From Sphingomonas pruni NBRC 15498 (lineage in GTDB: Bacteria; Pseudomonadota; Alphaproteobacteria; Sphingomonadales; Sphingomonadaceae), in the NCBI RefSeq assembly GCF_001598455.1, contig NZ_BCYZ01000023.1, positions 1 to 59,509 on the forward strand: DNA of 59,509 nucleotides. Direction: 5' to 3'. A model generated the notes under the pieces. It was not told the DNA's origin. It did no database searches and saw only the letters and a program-made list of their open reading frames with translations. Below, piece after piece: positions 25,506 through 34,556 of this stretch. Position 1 is the stretch's first letter, and each line of letters begins with the position of its first letter. A program made the translations under genes and the position numbers.

Positions 25506-26366
25506 TCAAGGTGTGGCGATGACGCATCTGTCGCGCCCGGCAAGATCACGGCGAACCGCGACCTTCAGGCCCTGGGCGGCCAGCAAGGCGGAAACCGCTT
25601 CGGCCTGGGTAGCGCCGATTTCGATCGCGGCCATCCCGCCCGGTGCGATCAGGCGCGGGAGCTGGGTGGCGATTATGCGATAATCGTCCAGGCCGTCGGC
25701 ACCGGCGAACAATGCCGCGCCGGGCTCGTGCTCGCGCACCTCGGCAGGGAGCGATTCGTCGGCGGCGATATAGGGCGGGTTGCAGAGGATCAGGTCGAAA
25801 TCCCCCGCGACTCCGTCGGCCCAGTTGCCGATGCGAAACGCGGCGCGATCGGCCAGATCGAGTAACTCGGCATTGCGCCGGGCGTAATCGAGCGCCTCGG
25901 GCGAAGCATCGATCCCCAGACCTTGCGCTTCGGGCCAGTGCGCAAGCGCGGCGAGAAGCAAGGTCCCCGGCCCCGTTCCCAGGTCCAATATCCTGAGCGG
26001 CGCGGCGACATCCGGCCAGTGTTCGATTGCTGCCTCGATCAGCGTCTCGCTATCGGGACGCGGAATCAGGACTCCGGGACCGACCGCGAGGCTGATCGTC
26101 CAGAAATCGCGCGTGCCGATGATATAGGCGATCGGTTCGTGCGTGAGGCGGCGGTCGATCAGCGCGGCGAACGCGTCGGGCACGGGGTCATCGAGATGGC
26201 GCAACAGCAAGTGTTGGCGCGTCGCACCGAGCGCGTGCGCCATCAGCAGTTCCGCATCGAGGCGCGGGGTATCGGAGACAGCCGCGAGGCGCGAGGCGGC
26301 ATCCGCGAGGGCTGCCCTTACTCCCCTCCCGTTTGCGGGAGGGGTTGGGGGAGGGCTTGTTACCAT
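25506..26366 (-). CDS. prmC: Peptide chain release factor N5-glutamine methyltransferase
   Basis: This 286-residue SAM-dependent enzyme methylates the GGQ glutamine of release factors. It has an N-terminal helical domain, the SAM-binding motif ILDLGTGPGTLLLAAL near 127-141, and the catalytic NPPY at 196-199. It directly follows prfA, whose product is its substrate. The start codon and the first 15 or so residues (MVTSPPPTPPANGRG) are encoded by one arm of palindromic element E4, and no Shine-Dalgarno site precedes this ATG. A short frame from 26383 with a GGAGGG site ends across the start (MFPPRIW-stop) and could provide coupling. Confidence 0.93.
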   Translation of the reverse strand: MVTSPPPTPPANGRGVRAALADAASRLAAVSDTPRLDAELLMAHALGATRQHLLLRHLDDPVPDAFAALIDRRLTHEPIAYIIGTRDFWTISLAVGPGVLIPRPDSETLIEAAIEHWPDVAAPLRILDLGTGPGTLLLAALAHWPEAQGLGIDASPEALDYARRNAELLDLADRAAFRIGNWADGVAGDFDLILCNPPYIAADESLPAEVREHEPGAALFAGADGLDDYRIIATQLPRLIAPGGMAAIEIGATQAEAVSALLAAQGLKVAVRRDLAGRDRCVIATP

Positions 26367-26420
26367 ATGCGAGGAGGGAACATGCCCTCCCCTAGCCCCT
26401 CCCGCGAGCGGGAGGGGAAC
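26321..26420. repeat. Palindromic element copy E4, between prfA and prmC
   Basis: The left arm (CTCCCCTCCCG..CGGGAGGGG, GGGGGAGGGC) and the right arm (GCCCTCCCC, CCCCTCCCGC..GCGGGAGGGGA) are inverted copies around about 22 bp. It belongs to the same subtype as E1 at 2580. It fills the prfA/prmC junction, so prmC takes its N-terminal codons from the left arm. Confidence 0.85.
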
Positions 26421-27499
<1,079 letters not shown>

Positions 27500-27503
<4 letters not shown>

Positions 27504-28831
27504 TCGTCCTCGCCGATGCCCAGCGCGTTGACGAGAACGGTCGAGACTGATGCAGCCTTATCGCGCTCCCATGCTGCTTGCCGAACAGAACTCTGAACAG
27601 CCGCGAACCGGCCCGCCGGCACTGCCTGCTGGCCGCCAGACCTCAGTATCTTGACCGTATATTCCTGCTTTTCGATCTCCGCTTCGCCGACAATGATAGC
27701 GATATGCGCGTTTTGAGCGTCAGCCTTAGCCAAGCGCCTCTTCAGATTGCCCCGAAACGCCATATCCGTGGGAACACCGGCGCGCCGCAAAGTCGCTAGC
27801 AACTTAGTAGTCGCCTCCATCGCCGAGTCTCCGGCAGGCACGACTACCGCGACAATCTCTGGCTCAGGTGCCTGCTCCAGCAACATCGCCAACCGCTCGA
27901 CACCCGCCGCCCAGCCTACACCCGGCGTGGCAGGCCCGCCCAGCGACTCGATCAGACCATCATAGCGGCCGCCTGCCAGCACCGTGCCCTGCGCGCCCAG
28001 CCGATCGGTGACGAACTCGAACGCGGTGTGGCGGTAATAATCGAGCCCGCGCACCAGCCGGCCGTTGCGCGTCCATTTGACGCCTGCCGCGTCTAGGCCC
28101 TTGGTCACCTTCTCGAAGAAGTCCCCCGCCTCGCTCGTCAGGTGCGCGTCGATATCGGGAGCCGCATCGGCGATCGGCCGGTCGCGCGGGTCCTTGCTGT
28201 CGAGGATGCGCATCGGGTTCTTGTCGAGCCGCACCAGGCTGTCCTCCGACAGTTCGCCGCGATGTTTCTCGAAATGCGCGACGAGGGCGTTCCGCCAGGC
28301 ATCGCGCGTCTCGGCATCACCCAGCGTGTTGAGCTGCAACGTCACGCCGTCGGCAATGCCGAGTTCGTGGAGCAGCTGATCGGCGAAGGCGAGCAATTCG
28401 ACGTCCGCTGCCGGCTCGGCCGCGCCGATCACTTCGGCGTCGATCTGGTGGAACTGGCGGTAGCGCCCCTTTTGCGGGCGTTCGTAGCGGAACACCGCTC
28501 CCGACGTGACGAGCTTGAGCGGCGCATGTTGCTGCCATCCATTGGTCAGATAGGCACGACACACGCCCGCGGTGAATTCGGGGCGCAGGGTCAGCGAATC
28601 CCCGCCGCGATCCTCGAACGTGTACATTTCCTTGGAAACGACGTCGGTCGTCTCGCCGATCGACCGCGCGAACACCTGGGTATCCTCGAACACGGGCAAG
28701 TCGACGCGCTGGAAGGCGTACAATTTACGGACATGGTCGAACGCCTCGAGCACGCGCGCGAACCGCCGCTGCTCGTCGCCGAAAATGTCCTGGGTGCCCC
28801 TGATGGGCCGGGGAGTCTCGATACGTGCCAT
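27500..28831 (-). CDS. hisS: Histidyl-tRNA synthetase
   Basis: This 443-residue class II aminoacyl-tRNA synthetase has motif 1 around [27 protein letters not shown], motif 2 [15 protein letters not shown] (near 120-135), the histidine signature LVRGLDYY, motif 3 in the [11 protein letters not shown] region, and a C-terminal anticodon-binding domain (about 340-443). It is the first gene of the hisS-prfA-prmC operon. The last third (about 27500-27960) uses visibly more A/T-ending codons (CTT, TTA, ACT, TCT) than the rest, as if that segment had a different history. The protein sequence stays intact. Confidence 0.96.
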
Positions 28832-28880
28832 TGGGGGCGGGTATCTAGTAGAGGCGCGCGGCCTACGCTAGCGTTTCGTC

Positions 28881-29519
28881 ATGGCGAACATGCATCTCGG
28901 TCACCGGCTCGCGCCTCCGCGCTTCATCGCCTTCGTCGCGATCTTTGTTGGAGGCCTGTTCGTGACGATCCCGGCCCAGGGCTATGGACGCGGTGCGATG
29001 ATCGCGTTCGACATCGCCGCAGCCATTTTCCTGGCTTCGATCATGCCGCTATTCGCCCGCGGGACGGCGGAACAGATGCGCGCGGCGGCACAGCGCAACG
29101 ATGCCAATCGCGCCTTCCTGTTGCTGCTCACCGTCATGACGTCGATCATCATCATGGTCGCGGTGGTCACCGAAAAGCTCGACAAGGCATCGCCCTTCAC
29201 CATCGGGCTTGTGCTGACGTCCCTGGTGCTCGCCTGGACCTTTTCCAACATGATCTATGCGCTCCACTACGCGCATCTCTATTATTCGCCGGCCGAGGAT
29301 AACGAAGACAGCGGCGGCATCGATTTCCCCAACTGCGACGACCCCGATTATTGGGACTTCGTCTATTTCAGCTTCACCCTGGGCATGACGTTCCAGACCA
29401 GCGACGTCGACATCAAGAGCCGCCGCGTCCGCCGCGTGGTGACGGGGCATTGCCTCGCCGCCTTCGTCTTCAACCTGGGCGTGCTGGCCTTCACGATCAA
29501 CTCGATCGGTGGAGCGTGA
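28881..29519 (+). CDS. DUF1345 family membrane protein
   Basis: This 212-residue integral membrane protein has about five hydrophobic helices (roughly 13-32, 36-58, 80-102, 107-130, 185-208). The family landmark GGIDFP..DYWDFVYFSFTLGMTFQTSDV falls in the 145-175 loop and helix, reminiscent of a pore-loop region in potassium-channel-like proteins. Function is unproven. It is divergently transcribed from hisS across 49 bp. Confidence 0.88.
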   Translation: MANMHLGHRLAPPRFIAFVAIFVGGLFVTIPAQGYGRGAMIAFDIAAAIFLASIMPLFARGTAEQMRAAAQRNDANRAFLLLLTVMTSIIIMVAVVTEKLDKASPFTIGLVLTSLVLAWTFSNMIYALHYAHLYYSPAEDNEDSGGIDFPNCDDPDYWDFVYFSFTLGMTFQTSDVDIKSRRVRRVVTGHCLAAFVFNLGVLAFTINSIGGA

Positions 29520-29606
29520 TTCCAACAATTCCCTAGCGTTACCTACTGGACGACGGGTGTATCGCCGTCCTAGGACGGCCGCACATCAAAAAGGGGTCCT
29601 CTCTCC

Positions 29607-31520
29607 ATGCTCCGTCGCGCAGCCTTTGCCGTCCTCCTCGCCTCCTCCGTTGCCACCGTCGCCCTCGCCGAAAATTCGAAGCCGCAGCCGACGCCGATCG
29701 AGAACACGATCCCCGTCGCGGTCGACAAGCCCTATCCGGGAACGCTGACGCTCGACGTCGATGCGACCGACACGATGCGCGGCATCTATGTCGTCAAGGA
29801 GACTATCCCGGTCTCGGGCAGCGGCGAGATGGTGCTGCTCTATCCGAAATGGGTGCCGGGCGGACACACGCCGCGCAACGAGATCGACAAGGTCGTCGAC
29901 CTGCACATCACCGCGGCGGGCAAGTCCGTGGCGTGGAAGCGCGACCCTGTCGAGGTCTATGCGTTCCATCTCGATGTGCCGAAGGGCGCCAAGTCGATCG
30001 AGGTCTCGTTCAAATATGTGACTTCGACCAAGGGCGACCAGGGTCGCATGATGGTCACGCGTAACCTGCTGAGCCTCGAGCCGATCGGCACCAGCTTTTA
30101 TCCCGCGGGCTATTTCGTGCGGCAGATTCCGATCCGCATGACGGTGAAATATCCCGAGGGGTGGACCGCGTCGTCTGCACTCAACGCCAAGGTCACGGGG
30201 TCGACCTATACGTACGAGCCGACCAATTACGAGATCCTGCTCGACAGTCCGATGCTGGCCGGGCGCTACTACAAGAAGTGGCCGCTCAGCGACCGGGTCA
30301 ACCTCAACGTCTATGCCGACACCCAGAAGGAGCTCGATTCCGCTACCCCGGCGATGATCGACGCGCACAAGCGCCTGGTCGATCAGGCGGTGAAGACCTT
30401 CGGCGCGCAGCATTACGACCATTACGAATTCCTGCTGTCGATCTCCAACGAGCTCGGCGGGATCGGCCTGGAGCATCATCGCAGTTCCGAGGACGGCACG
30501 CGGATGGGCTATTTCAGCGAGTGGGAGAACATGGCGGGCGCGCGTAACCTGCTGCCGCACGAATACACGCATAGCTGGGACGGCAAGTTCCGCCGCGGTG
30601 CCGACCTGTGGACCCCCGATTACCTCTATCCGATGCGCGACAGCCTGCTCTGGGTCTATGAGGGGCAGACGCAATTCTGGGGCTATGTGCTCCAGGCGCG
30701 GTCGGGGCTGGTGTCGAAGCAGGACACGCTCGACGGCTATGCGGCGATCATGGCCAATCTCGACAACACGCCGGGCCGCAATTGGCGTCCGCTGATCGAC
30801 ACGACCAACGACCCGATCATTTCCAACCGCCGGCCCAAGGGCTGGACCAGCAACCAGCGCTCGGAAGATTATTACAACGAAGGCCTGCTGGTGTGGATGG
30901 AGGTCGATTCGATCCTCCGCCAGCAGTCCAAGGGCAGCAAGTCGATCGACGACTTCGCCCGCGCCTTTTTCGGCATCAACGATGGCGACTGGGGCGAAGT
31001 CACCTATACGTTCGACGACGTCGTCGCGACGCTCGACAAGATCCAGCCCTATGACTGGCGCGGCCTGCTGACCAAGCGGCTCTACGGCGTTGGCGAGCCT
31101 GCGCCCTTGGGCGGGTTCGAGCGCAACGGCTACAAGCTCGTCTATACCGATGTGCAGCCATCGATCGGCAAGCAGGCCGAGCGGGCGCGCAAATATAGCG
31201 ATTTCTATTATTCGCTCGGCCTCAACGCCGCCGCCGATGGCGGCCTGAGCTCGGTTCGCTGGCAGAGCCCGGCGTTCGATGCCGGTCTTACGATCGGCGA
31301 CACGATCGTCGGCGTGAACGGTCTCGCCTATTCCGACGAGCGGCTCAAGGCGGCGGTGACCGAAGCCAAGGGTACGAAAACGCCCATCATCCTTTTGGTC
31401 AAGGCAGGCGAAGAAGTTCGCAGCGTGAGCATCGACTATCATGATGGCCTGCGCTATCCGCACCTGGTGAAAACCGGGACCGGGGAGAGCGGTCTCGACC
31501 TGCTGCTCCAGCCCCGCTGA
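29607..31520 (+). CDS. M61 family metallopeptidase with PDZ domain (secreted)
   Basis: This 637-residue glycyl-aminopeptidase-type zinc peptidase has a signal peptide (MLRRAAFAVLLASSVATVALA). An N-terminal beta domain follows (about 30-200). The gluzincin core has H318-E-Y-T-H322 and the third zinc ligand E352 in WVYEGQTQFWG. A C-terminal PDZ domain lies near 515-620 (AFDAGLTIGDTIVGVNGLAY). It is predicted to act in the periplasm on peptides, often with preference for N-terminal glycine in characterised relatives. AAGGGG lies before the ATG. It is followed by ppa after 34 bp on the same strand. Confidence 0.93.
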   Translation: MLRRAAFAVLLASSVATVALAENSKPQPTPIENTIPVAVDKPYPGTLTLDVDATDTMRGIYVVKETIPVSGSGEMVLLYPKWVPGGHTPRNEIDKVVDLHITAAGKSVAWKRDPVEVYAFHLDVPKGAKSIEVSFKYVTSTKGDQGRMMVTRNLLSLEPIGTSFYPAGYFVRQIPIRMTVKYPEGWTASSALNAKVTGSTYTYEPTNYEILLDSPMLAGRYYKKWPLSDRVNLNVYADTQKELDSATPAMIDAHKRLVDQAVKTFGAQHYDHYEFLLSISNELGGIGLEHHRSSEDGTRMGYFSEWENMAGARNLLPHEYTHSWDGKFRRGADLWTPDYLYPMRDSLLWVYEGQTQFWGYVLQARSGLVSKQDTLDGYAAIMANLDNTPGRNWRPLIDTTNDPIISNRRPKGWTSNQRSEDYYNEGLLVWMEVDSILRQQSKGSKSIDDFARAFFGINDGDWGEVTYTFDDVVATLDKIQPYDWRGLLTKRLYGVGEPAPLGGFERNGYKLVYTDVQPSIGKQAERARKYSDFYYSLGLNAAADGGLSSVRWQSPAFDAGLTIGDTIVGVNGLAYSDERLKAAVTEAKGTKTPIILLVKAGEEVRSVSIDYHDGLRYPHLVKTGTGESGLDLLLQPR

Positions 31521-31554
31521 GACGGGGCGGCGCGCCACGCCATAAAGGAATGAG

Positions 31555-32094
31555 ATGCAGATCGATTTGATACCGGTCGGGGACAACCCGCCGGAAAGCC
31601 TGAACGTGATCATCGAAGTGCCGGTCGGCGGCGAGCCGGTGAAGTACGAGTTCGACAAGAAATCGGGCGCGCTCTTCGTCGACCGTATTCTGCACACGCC
31701 GATGCGCTATCCGGCCAATTACGGCTTCGTTCCGCATACATTGTCGCCCGACGGCGACCCGCTCGATGCCTTGGTCATCGCGCGCTCGCCGTTCGTGCCG
31801 GGCTGCGTCGTCCGCGCCCGGCCGATCGGCGTGCTCAACCTCGAGGACGAGCATGGCGGCGACGAGAAATTGATCTGCGTCCCGGTCGATTCGACCTTTC
31901 CTTATTATTCGGACGTCGGCGAGCGGCAGGATCTCCCCTCGATCGTGCTCGCGCAGATCGAGCATTTCTTCACCCACTATAAGGACCTCGAGGCCGAGAA
32001 GTGGGTGCGCGTCGGCAAATGGGGCGACGCGGCCGAGGCACGCCAGATCGTGATCGAGGCGATCGAGCGCGCGAAGGAATCCCAGCCGGCGTGA
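31555..32094 (+). CDS. ppa: Inorganic pyrophosphatase (family I)
   Basis: This 179-residue cytoplasmic enzyme hydrolyses pyrophosphate to phosphate. The family I signature DGDPLDALV carries the metal-binding aspartates. EVPVGGEPVKYEFDKKSG and RYPANYGFVPHTLS are the conserved substrate-binding segments, and EDEHGGDEKL and HFFTHYKDLE complete the active-site surroundings. AAGGAATGAG precedes the ATG. The stop overlaps the GTG of the next membrane protein. Confidence 0.97.
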   Translation: MQIDLIPVGDNPPESLNVIIEVPVGGEPVKYEFDKKSGALFVDRILHTPMRYPANYGFVPHTLSPDGDPLDALVIARSPFVPGCVVRARPIGVLNLEDEHGGDEKLICVPVDSTFPYYSDVGERQDLPSIVLAQIEHFFTHYKDLEAEKWVRVGKWGDAAEARQIVIEAIERAKESQPA

Positions 32095-32795
32095 GGCCAC
32101 GGACCGCCTGGCGCCTGAGTGTGCTGGCGGGACTGGTCGCGTTCGCCTGTTCGTTCGCGTTCGGCAAGATCCCCGGGCTGGTCGCCTGCGGGACATTTGA
32201 TGGCTCCGGCCAGCTCGGGCCGATCCTGGCCTTCGAGCTGGCCCGGTCGCCGGGCGACATTGCCGCCTTGTTCGGCGGCGGCGCGTGCCGGGCGACTTTC
32301 GTCGCGGCACAGAGTACGGGCCTGTGGCTCGACGCGCTGGGCTTCATCCCCTCCTACACCGCGTTCCTCGCGCTGGCGGCGATCGCCGCCAGTCGCGGCC
32401 GGTTACGGCTCGCGATTGTCGCGATGCTCGTGATCGCAGGCCTCAGCGACGAAATCGAGGGCGTGTTCATGTGGCGGATCATGGACACTCTGCCCGGCAC
32501 ACCCGGACAGCTCGACGCCTTGTGGTGGGCGGTGCATATCAAGTTCGCGCTGCTCGCGCTCGGCACCACCGCGATCGGCCTGGCGCTGCTCGCCAAGTTC
32601 AAATTGTGGCCGATGCTGTTCGGCCTGATCGTCGCGGTCGGCGGCGCGGCGACGATCTACGGCTTCTGGACGCTGCCCAACGCGATGATGATGGCCGGCT
32701 TCACCTACGCCTGGTTCGCGATCCTGGTGACAGCGATTGTGGCGTCTTTTGCGTCGGGAGTGTTTGGACGGCGAATGGGAGCAAGGGCCGGATAG
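32091..32795 (+). CDS. Hypothetical multi-pass membrane protein
   Basis: This 234-residue protein has about six predicted helices (near 8-24, 80-100, 104-124, 145-170, 175-198, 203-225). The start at GTG 32091 overlaps the ppa stop by 3 nt. I do not recognise the family. The periplasmic loop after helix 1 (residues about 25-75) contains two cysteines (ACGTF, GACRATF), which may form a disulphide. Coupling to ppa suggests coexpression but not a shared function. The gene ends 26 bp before the arm of palindromic element E5. Confidence 0.72.
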   Translation: MRPRTAWRLSVLAGLVAFACSFAFGKIPGLVACGTFDGSGQLGPILAFELARSPGDIAALFGGGACRATFVAAQSTGLWLDALGFIPSYTAFLALAAIAASRGRLRLAIVAMLVIAGLSDEIEGVFMWRIMDTLPGTPGQLDALWWAVHIKFALLALGTTAIGLALLAKFKLWPMLFGLIVAVGGAATIYGFWTLPNAMMMAGFTYAWFAILVTAIVASFASGVFGRRMGARAG

Positions 32796-32820
32796 ATCTG
32801 CTACCGGCGTTGTCGCCCTC

Positions 32821-33322
32821 TAATCCTCCCCCGCCAGGGGGAGGTGGCGCCGAAGGCGACGGAGGGGGCGGACGGGGATCAGCCCTGAAACCTCTTTCGT
32901 CGTTCGAGCGCAACTGCGATGATCTGACCGACTACGCCTTCAAGGTTGGTCAATACCTCAATCGCCGGATAACGCAGAACTTGCAGCCCCTGCGACACGA
33001 GCCATGCGTCGCGAACCGCATCGCGTTCTGGTCGATCGCCACGACTGTGCGCCTCGCCGTCGACTTCGATCGCAAGCTGTGCGGGCGCGCAGTAGAAATC
33101 CAGCACATAATCATCCGCCGAGTGCTGCTTGCGGAAACGCAAGCCCGCCTCATTCCGGCGCAGCGCAATCCAGAGTCCGATTTCGGGTGGCGTCATTTCC
33201 TTGCGCAGGCGCTTCGCGTTACGCTTGCCGCTGCCCGAACCTTCGAGCCGCATTGCTTCCTCCCCCTCCGTCAGTCCCCGCGGCAGCGGGGACTGCCACC
33301 TCCCCCTGGCGGGGGAGGATTA
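32821..33322. mobile_element. Palindromic element copy E5 enclosing a DUF559 gene
   Basis: The left arm at 32821-32870 (TAATCCTCCCCCGCCAGG, GGGAGGTGGC, ACGGAGGGGG) and the right arm at 33262-33322 (its inverse, with an extra GGGGAC..GTCCCC hairpin) are inverted copies of the half-element. Instead of a short spacer, the arms enclose about 390 bp holding a complete DUF559 gene. This is the only copy in the window carrying a protein gene. The arms are the same class as E2, E3, E6, E7 and E8. Mobility is inferred, not shown. Confidence 0.65.
32879..33253 (-). CDS. DUF559 protein, PD-(D/E)XK endonuclease-like
   Basis: This 124-residue protein has the DUF559 signature RLRKEMTPPEIGLWIALR, then GLRFRKQH, VLDFYCAPAQLAIEVDGE. 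The D52...E63-x-D65 spacing resembles the catalytic core of Vsr-like and PD-(D/E)XK nucleases. It is predicted to be a small DNA endonuclease; substrate and role are unknown. The Shine-Dalgarno site (GGAGG, 5 nt from the ATG) lies at the inner edge of repeat arm 33262-33322, and the stop lies about 10 bp inside the other arm. The gene is thus precisely packaged by the repeat. Confidence 0.85.
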   Translation of the reverse strand: MRLEGSGSGKRNAKRLRKEMTPPEIGLWIALRRNEAGLRFRKQHSADDYVLDFYCAPAQLAIEVDGEAHSRGDRPERDAVRDAWLVSQGLQVLRYPAIEVLTNLEGVVGQIIAVALERRKRFQG

Positions 33323-33364
33323 AAAAGTTGGCGAGCACCCTGCCGGTGGCGCCCGTTGTTAAAG

Positions 33365-33757
33365 CTATTTCCGCGCCACATGCCCCCGCGTCGTCACCCG
33401 CGCCGTCCGACGCGGCGGCGCCTTCTTCGGCGCCCGCCTTCCCGCCTCAAGCGCGAGCGCAGCCCAGCGCCGCAGTTCATCCGCGTCATCGTACACGTCG
33501 TCGGGCGCACGGCGGTAATTCATGCTCCCGGTCTTGCCGTTCATCTCATAGGTGAAGCGCTCGCAGCCCGCTTCGTCCCACACCGCGTCGCTGTCGGCAT
33601 CGGCCTTGAGCCAAAGCCCGCCACCGCTGGCGACGATCGCGAAGATGGTGCCGTCGCAATAGAGCGTGGCGCCGCCCATCATCGCGCGTTTGGTGACGCG
33701 GCCGATCGGTTCCATCGCCTCGCTCACCCAATCGATCAGGCCTTGATCGGCCGCCAT
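33365..33757 (-). CDS. TfoX N-terminal domain family protein
   Basis: This 130-residue protein has the TfoX-N fold signature, MAADQGLIDWVSEAMEPIG, then RAMMGGATLYCDGTIFAIVA and LWLKAD. A basic, disordered tail follows (about 105-130, rich in Arg/Lys/Pro/Thr). In gammaproteobacteria TfoX regulates competence; stand-alone N-domain proteins in alphaproteobacteria have unknown roles. The start ATG 33757 overlaps the stop of the SMR gene (TGATG). It is last in a four-gene coupled operon. Confidence 0.82.
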   Translation of the reverse strand: MAADQGLIDWVSEAMEPIGRVTKRAMMGGATLYCDGTIFAIVASGGGLWLKADADSDAVWDEAGCERFTYEMNGKTGSMNYRRAPDDVYDDADELRRWAALALEAGRRAPKKAPPRRTARVTTRGHVARK

Positions 33758-34077
33758 CAGCGTGCTCCCGTGATCTTCAGCCCCGCGATACACGCAACCA
33801 CGCCGAGAATCAGCAGCAACCGCGGCAGGCTGGCGGGTTCCTGGTACCAGGCAATGCCGACGATCACCGTGCCCAAGGCGCCGATCCCGCCCCACACCGC
33901 ATAGGCCGTACCCATCGGGATCGAACGCGACGCATATTCGAGCAAACCCATCGACAGCGCGACCGACCCGAGGAAGCCGAGCGTCCAGGGGATGTTACGG
34001 AACCCTTCGACGTTACGAAGACAGGTGGTGAACCCGACCTCGAACAAGCCACCCAGGATCAGCCAGACCCAGGCCAT
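33757..34077 (-). CDS. SMR family small multidrug/guanidinium-type exporter
   Basis: This 106-residue inner-membrane protein has four helices and begins MAWVWLILGGLFEVGF. The TM1 glutamate (E13), required for proton-coupled exchange in the family, is present, and the end motif LLLILGVVACIAGLKI is typical. The N-terminus resembles the SugE/Gdx group rather than EmrE, so guanidinium or quaternary ammonium export is plausible but not settled. The start overlaps the GNAT stop and the stop overlaps the TfoX-like start. Confidence 0.85.
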   Translation of the reverse strand: MAWVWLILGGLFEVGFTTCLRNVEGFRNIPWTLGFLGSVALSMGLLEYASRSIPMGTAYAVWGGIGALGTVIVGIAWYQEPASLPRLLLILGVVACIAGLKITGAR

Positions 34078-34556
34078 CAGCTGCGGCCGGCGAGCTTGAC
34101 CAGCGCGTCGCCGCTGACCCGCCGGATTCGCCATTCGTCCATGCTCTCGGCGCCCATAGCAGAGTAGAAATCGATCGCCGGGGTGTTCCAGTCGAGCACC
34201 GCCCATTCGAATCGTCCGCAATCGCGGTCGAGTGCGATGCCCGCGAGGTGCCGCAACAACGCCGTGCCGACGCCCGATCCCCGCGCCTCGGGAGTCACGT
34301 AGAGGTCTTCGAGATACAGACCCTTGCGCCCCGTCCAGGTAGAGAAATTGTGGAAGAACAGCGCGAAGCCCATCGGCTCGCGATCCTGCTCGGCGATCAC
34401 CGCCTCTGCCGATCGCTCACCAAACAGCGCTTGCGTCAGGCTCTCCTCGGTCGCTTTCACCGCGTCCGGTTCGCGCTCGAACTCGGCGAGTTCACGGACG
34501 AAGCGCAGCATCAGCGCGACGTCCTGCGGCGTGGCGGGACGGATAGTCAGGGTCAA
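34077..34556 (-). CDS. GNAT family N-acetyltransferase
   Basis: This 159-residue acetyl-CoA-dependent transferase has the fold start TIRPATPQDVALM, central strands FFHNFSTWTGRKGLYLEDLYV, and the acetyl-CoA pyrophosphate-binding loop TPEARGSGVGTALLRHLA (motif A, Q/RxxGxG/A). The pattern is close to the diamine acetyltransferase (SAT)-like group. The substrate is unknown. The start is TTG 34556, which overlaps the TGA of the upstream transporter (TTGA). A longer frame upstream has no supporting start. Confidence 0.83.
   Translation of the reverse strand: MTLTIRPATPQDVALMLRFVRELAEFEREPDAVKATEESLTQALFGERSAEAVIAEQDREPMGFALFFHNFSTWTGRKGLYLEDLYVTPEARGSGVGTALLRHLAGIALDRDCGRFEWAVLDWNTPAIDFYSAMGAESMDEWRIRRVSGDALVKLAGRS

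Noticed and set aside
29586..31697. 703-residue minus-strand frame over the M61 peptidase
   Set aside because: The plus-strand protein has a signal peptide, HEYTH, E352 and a PDZ domain. The antisense frame has no signature.
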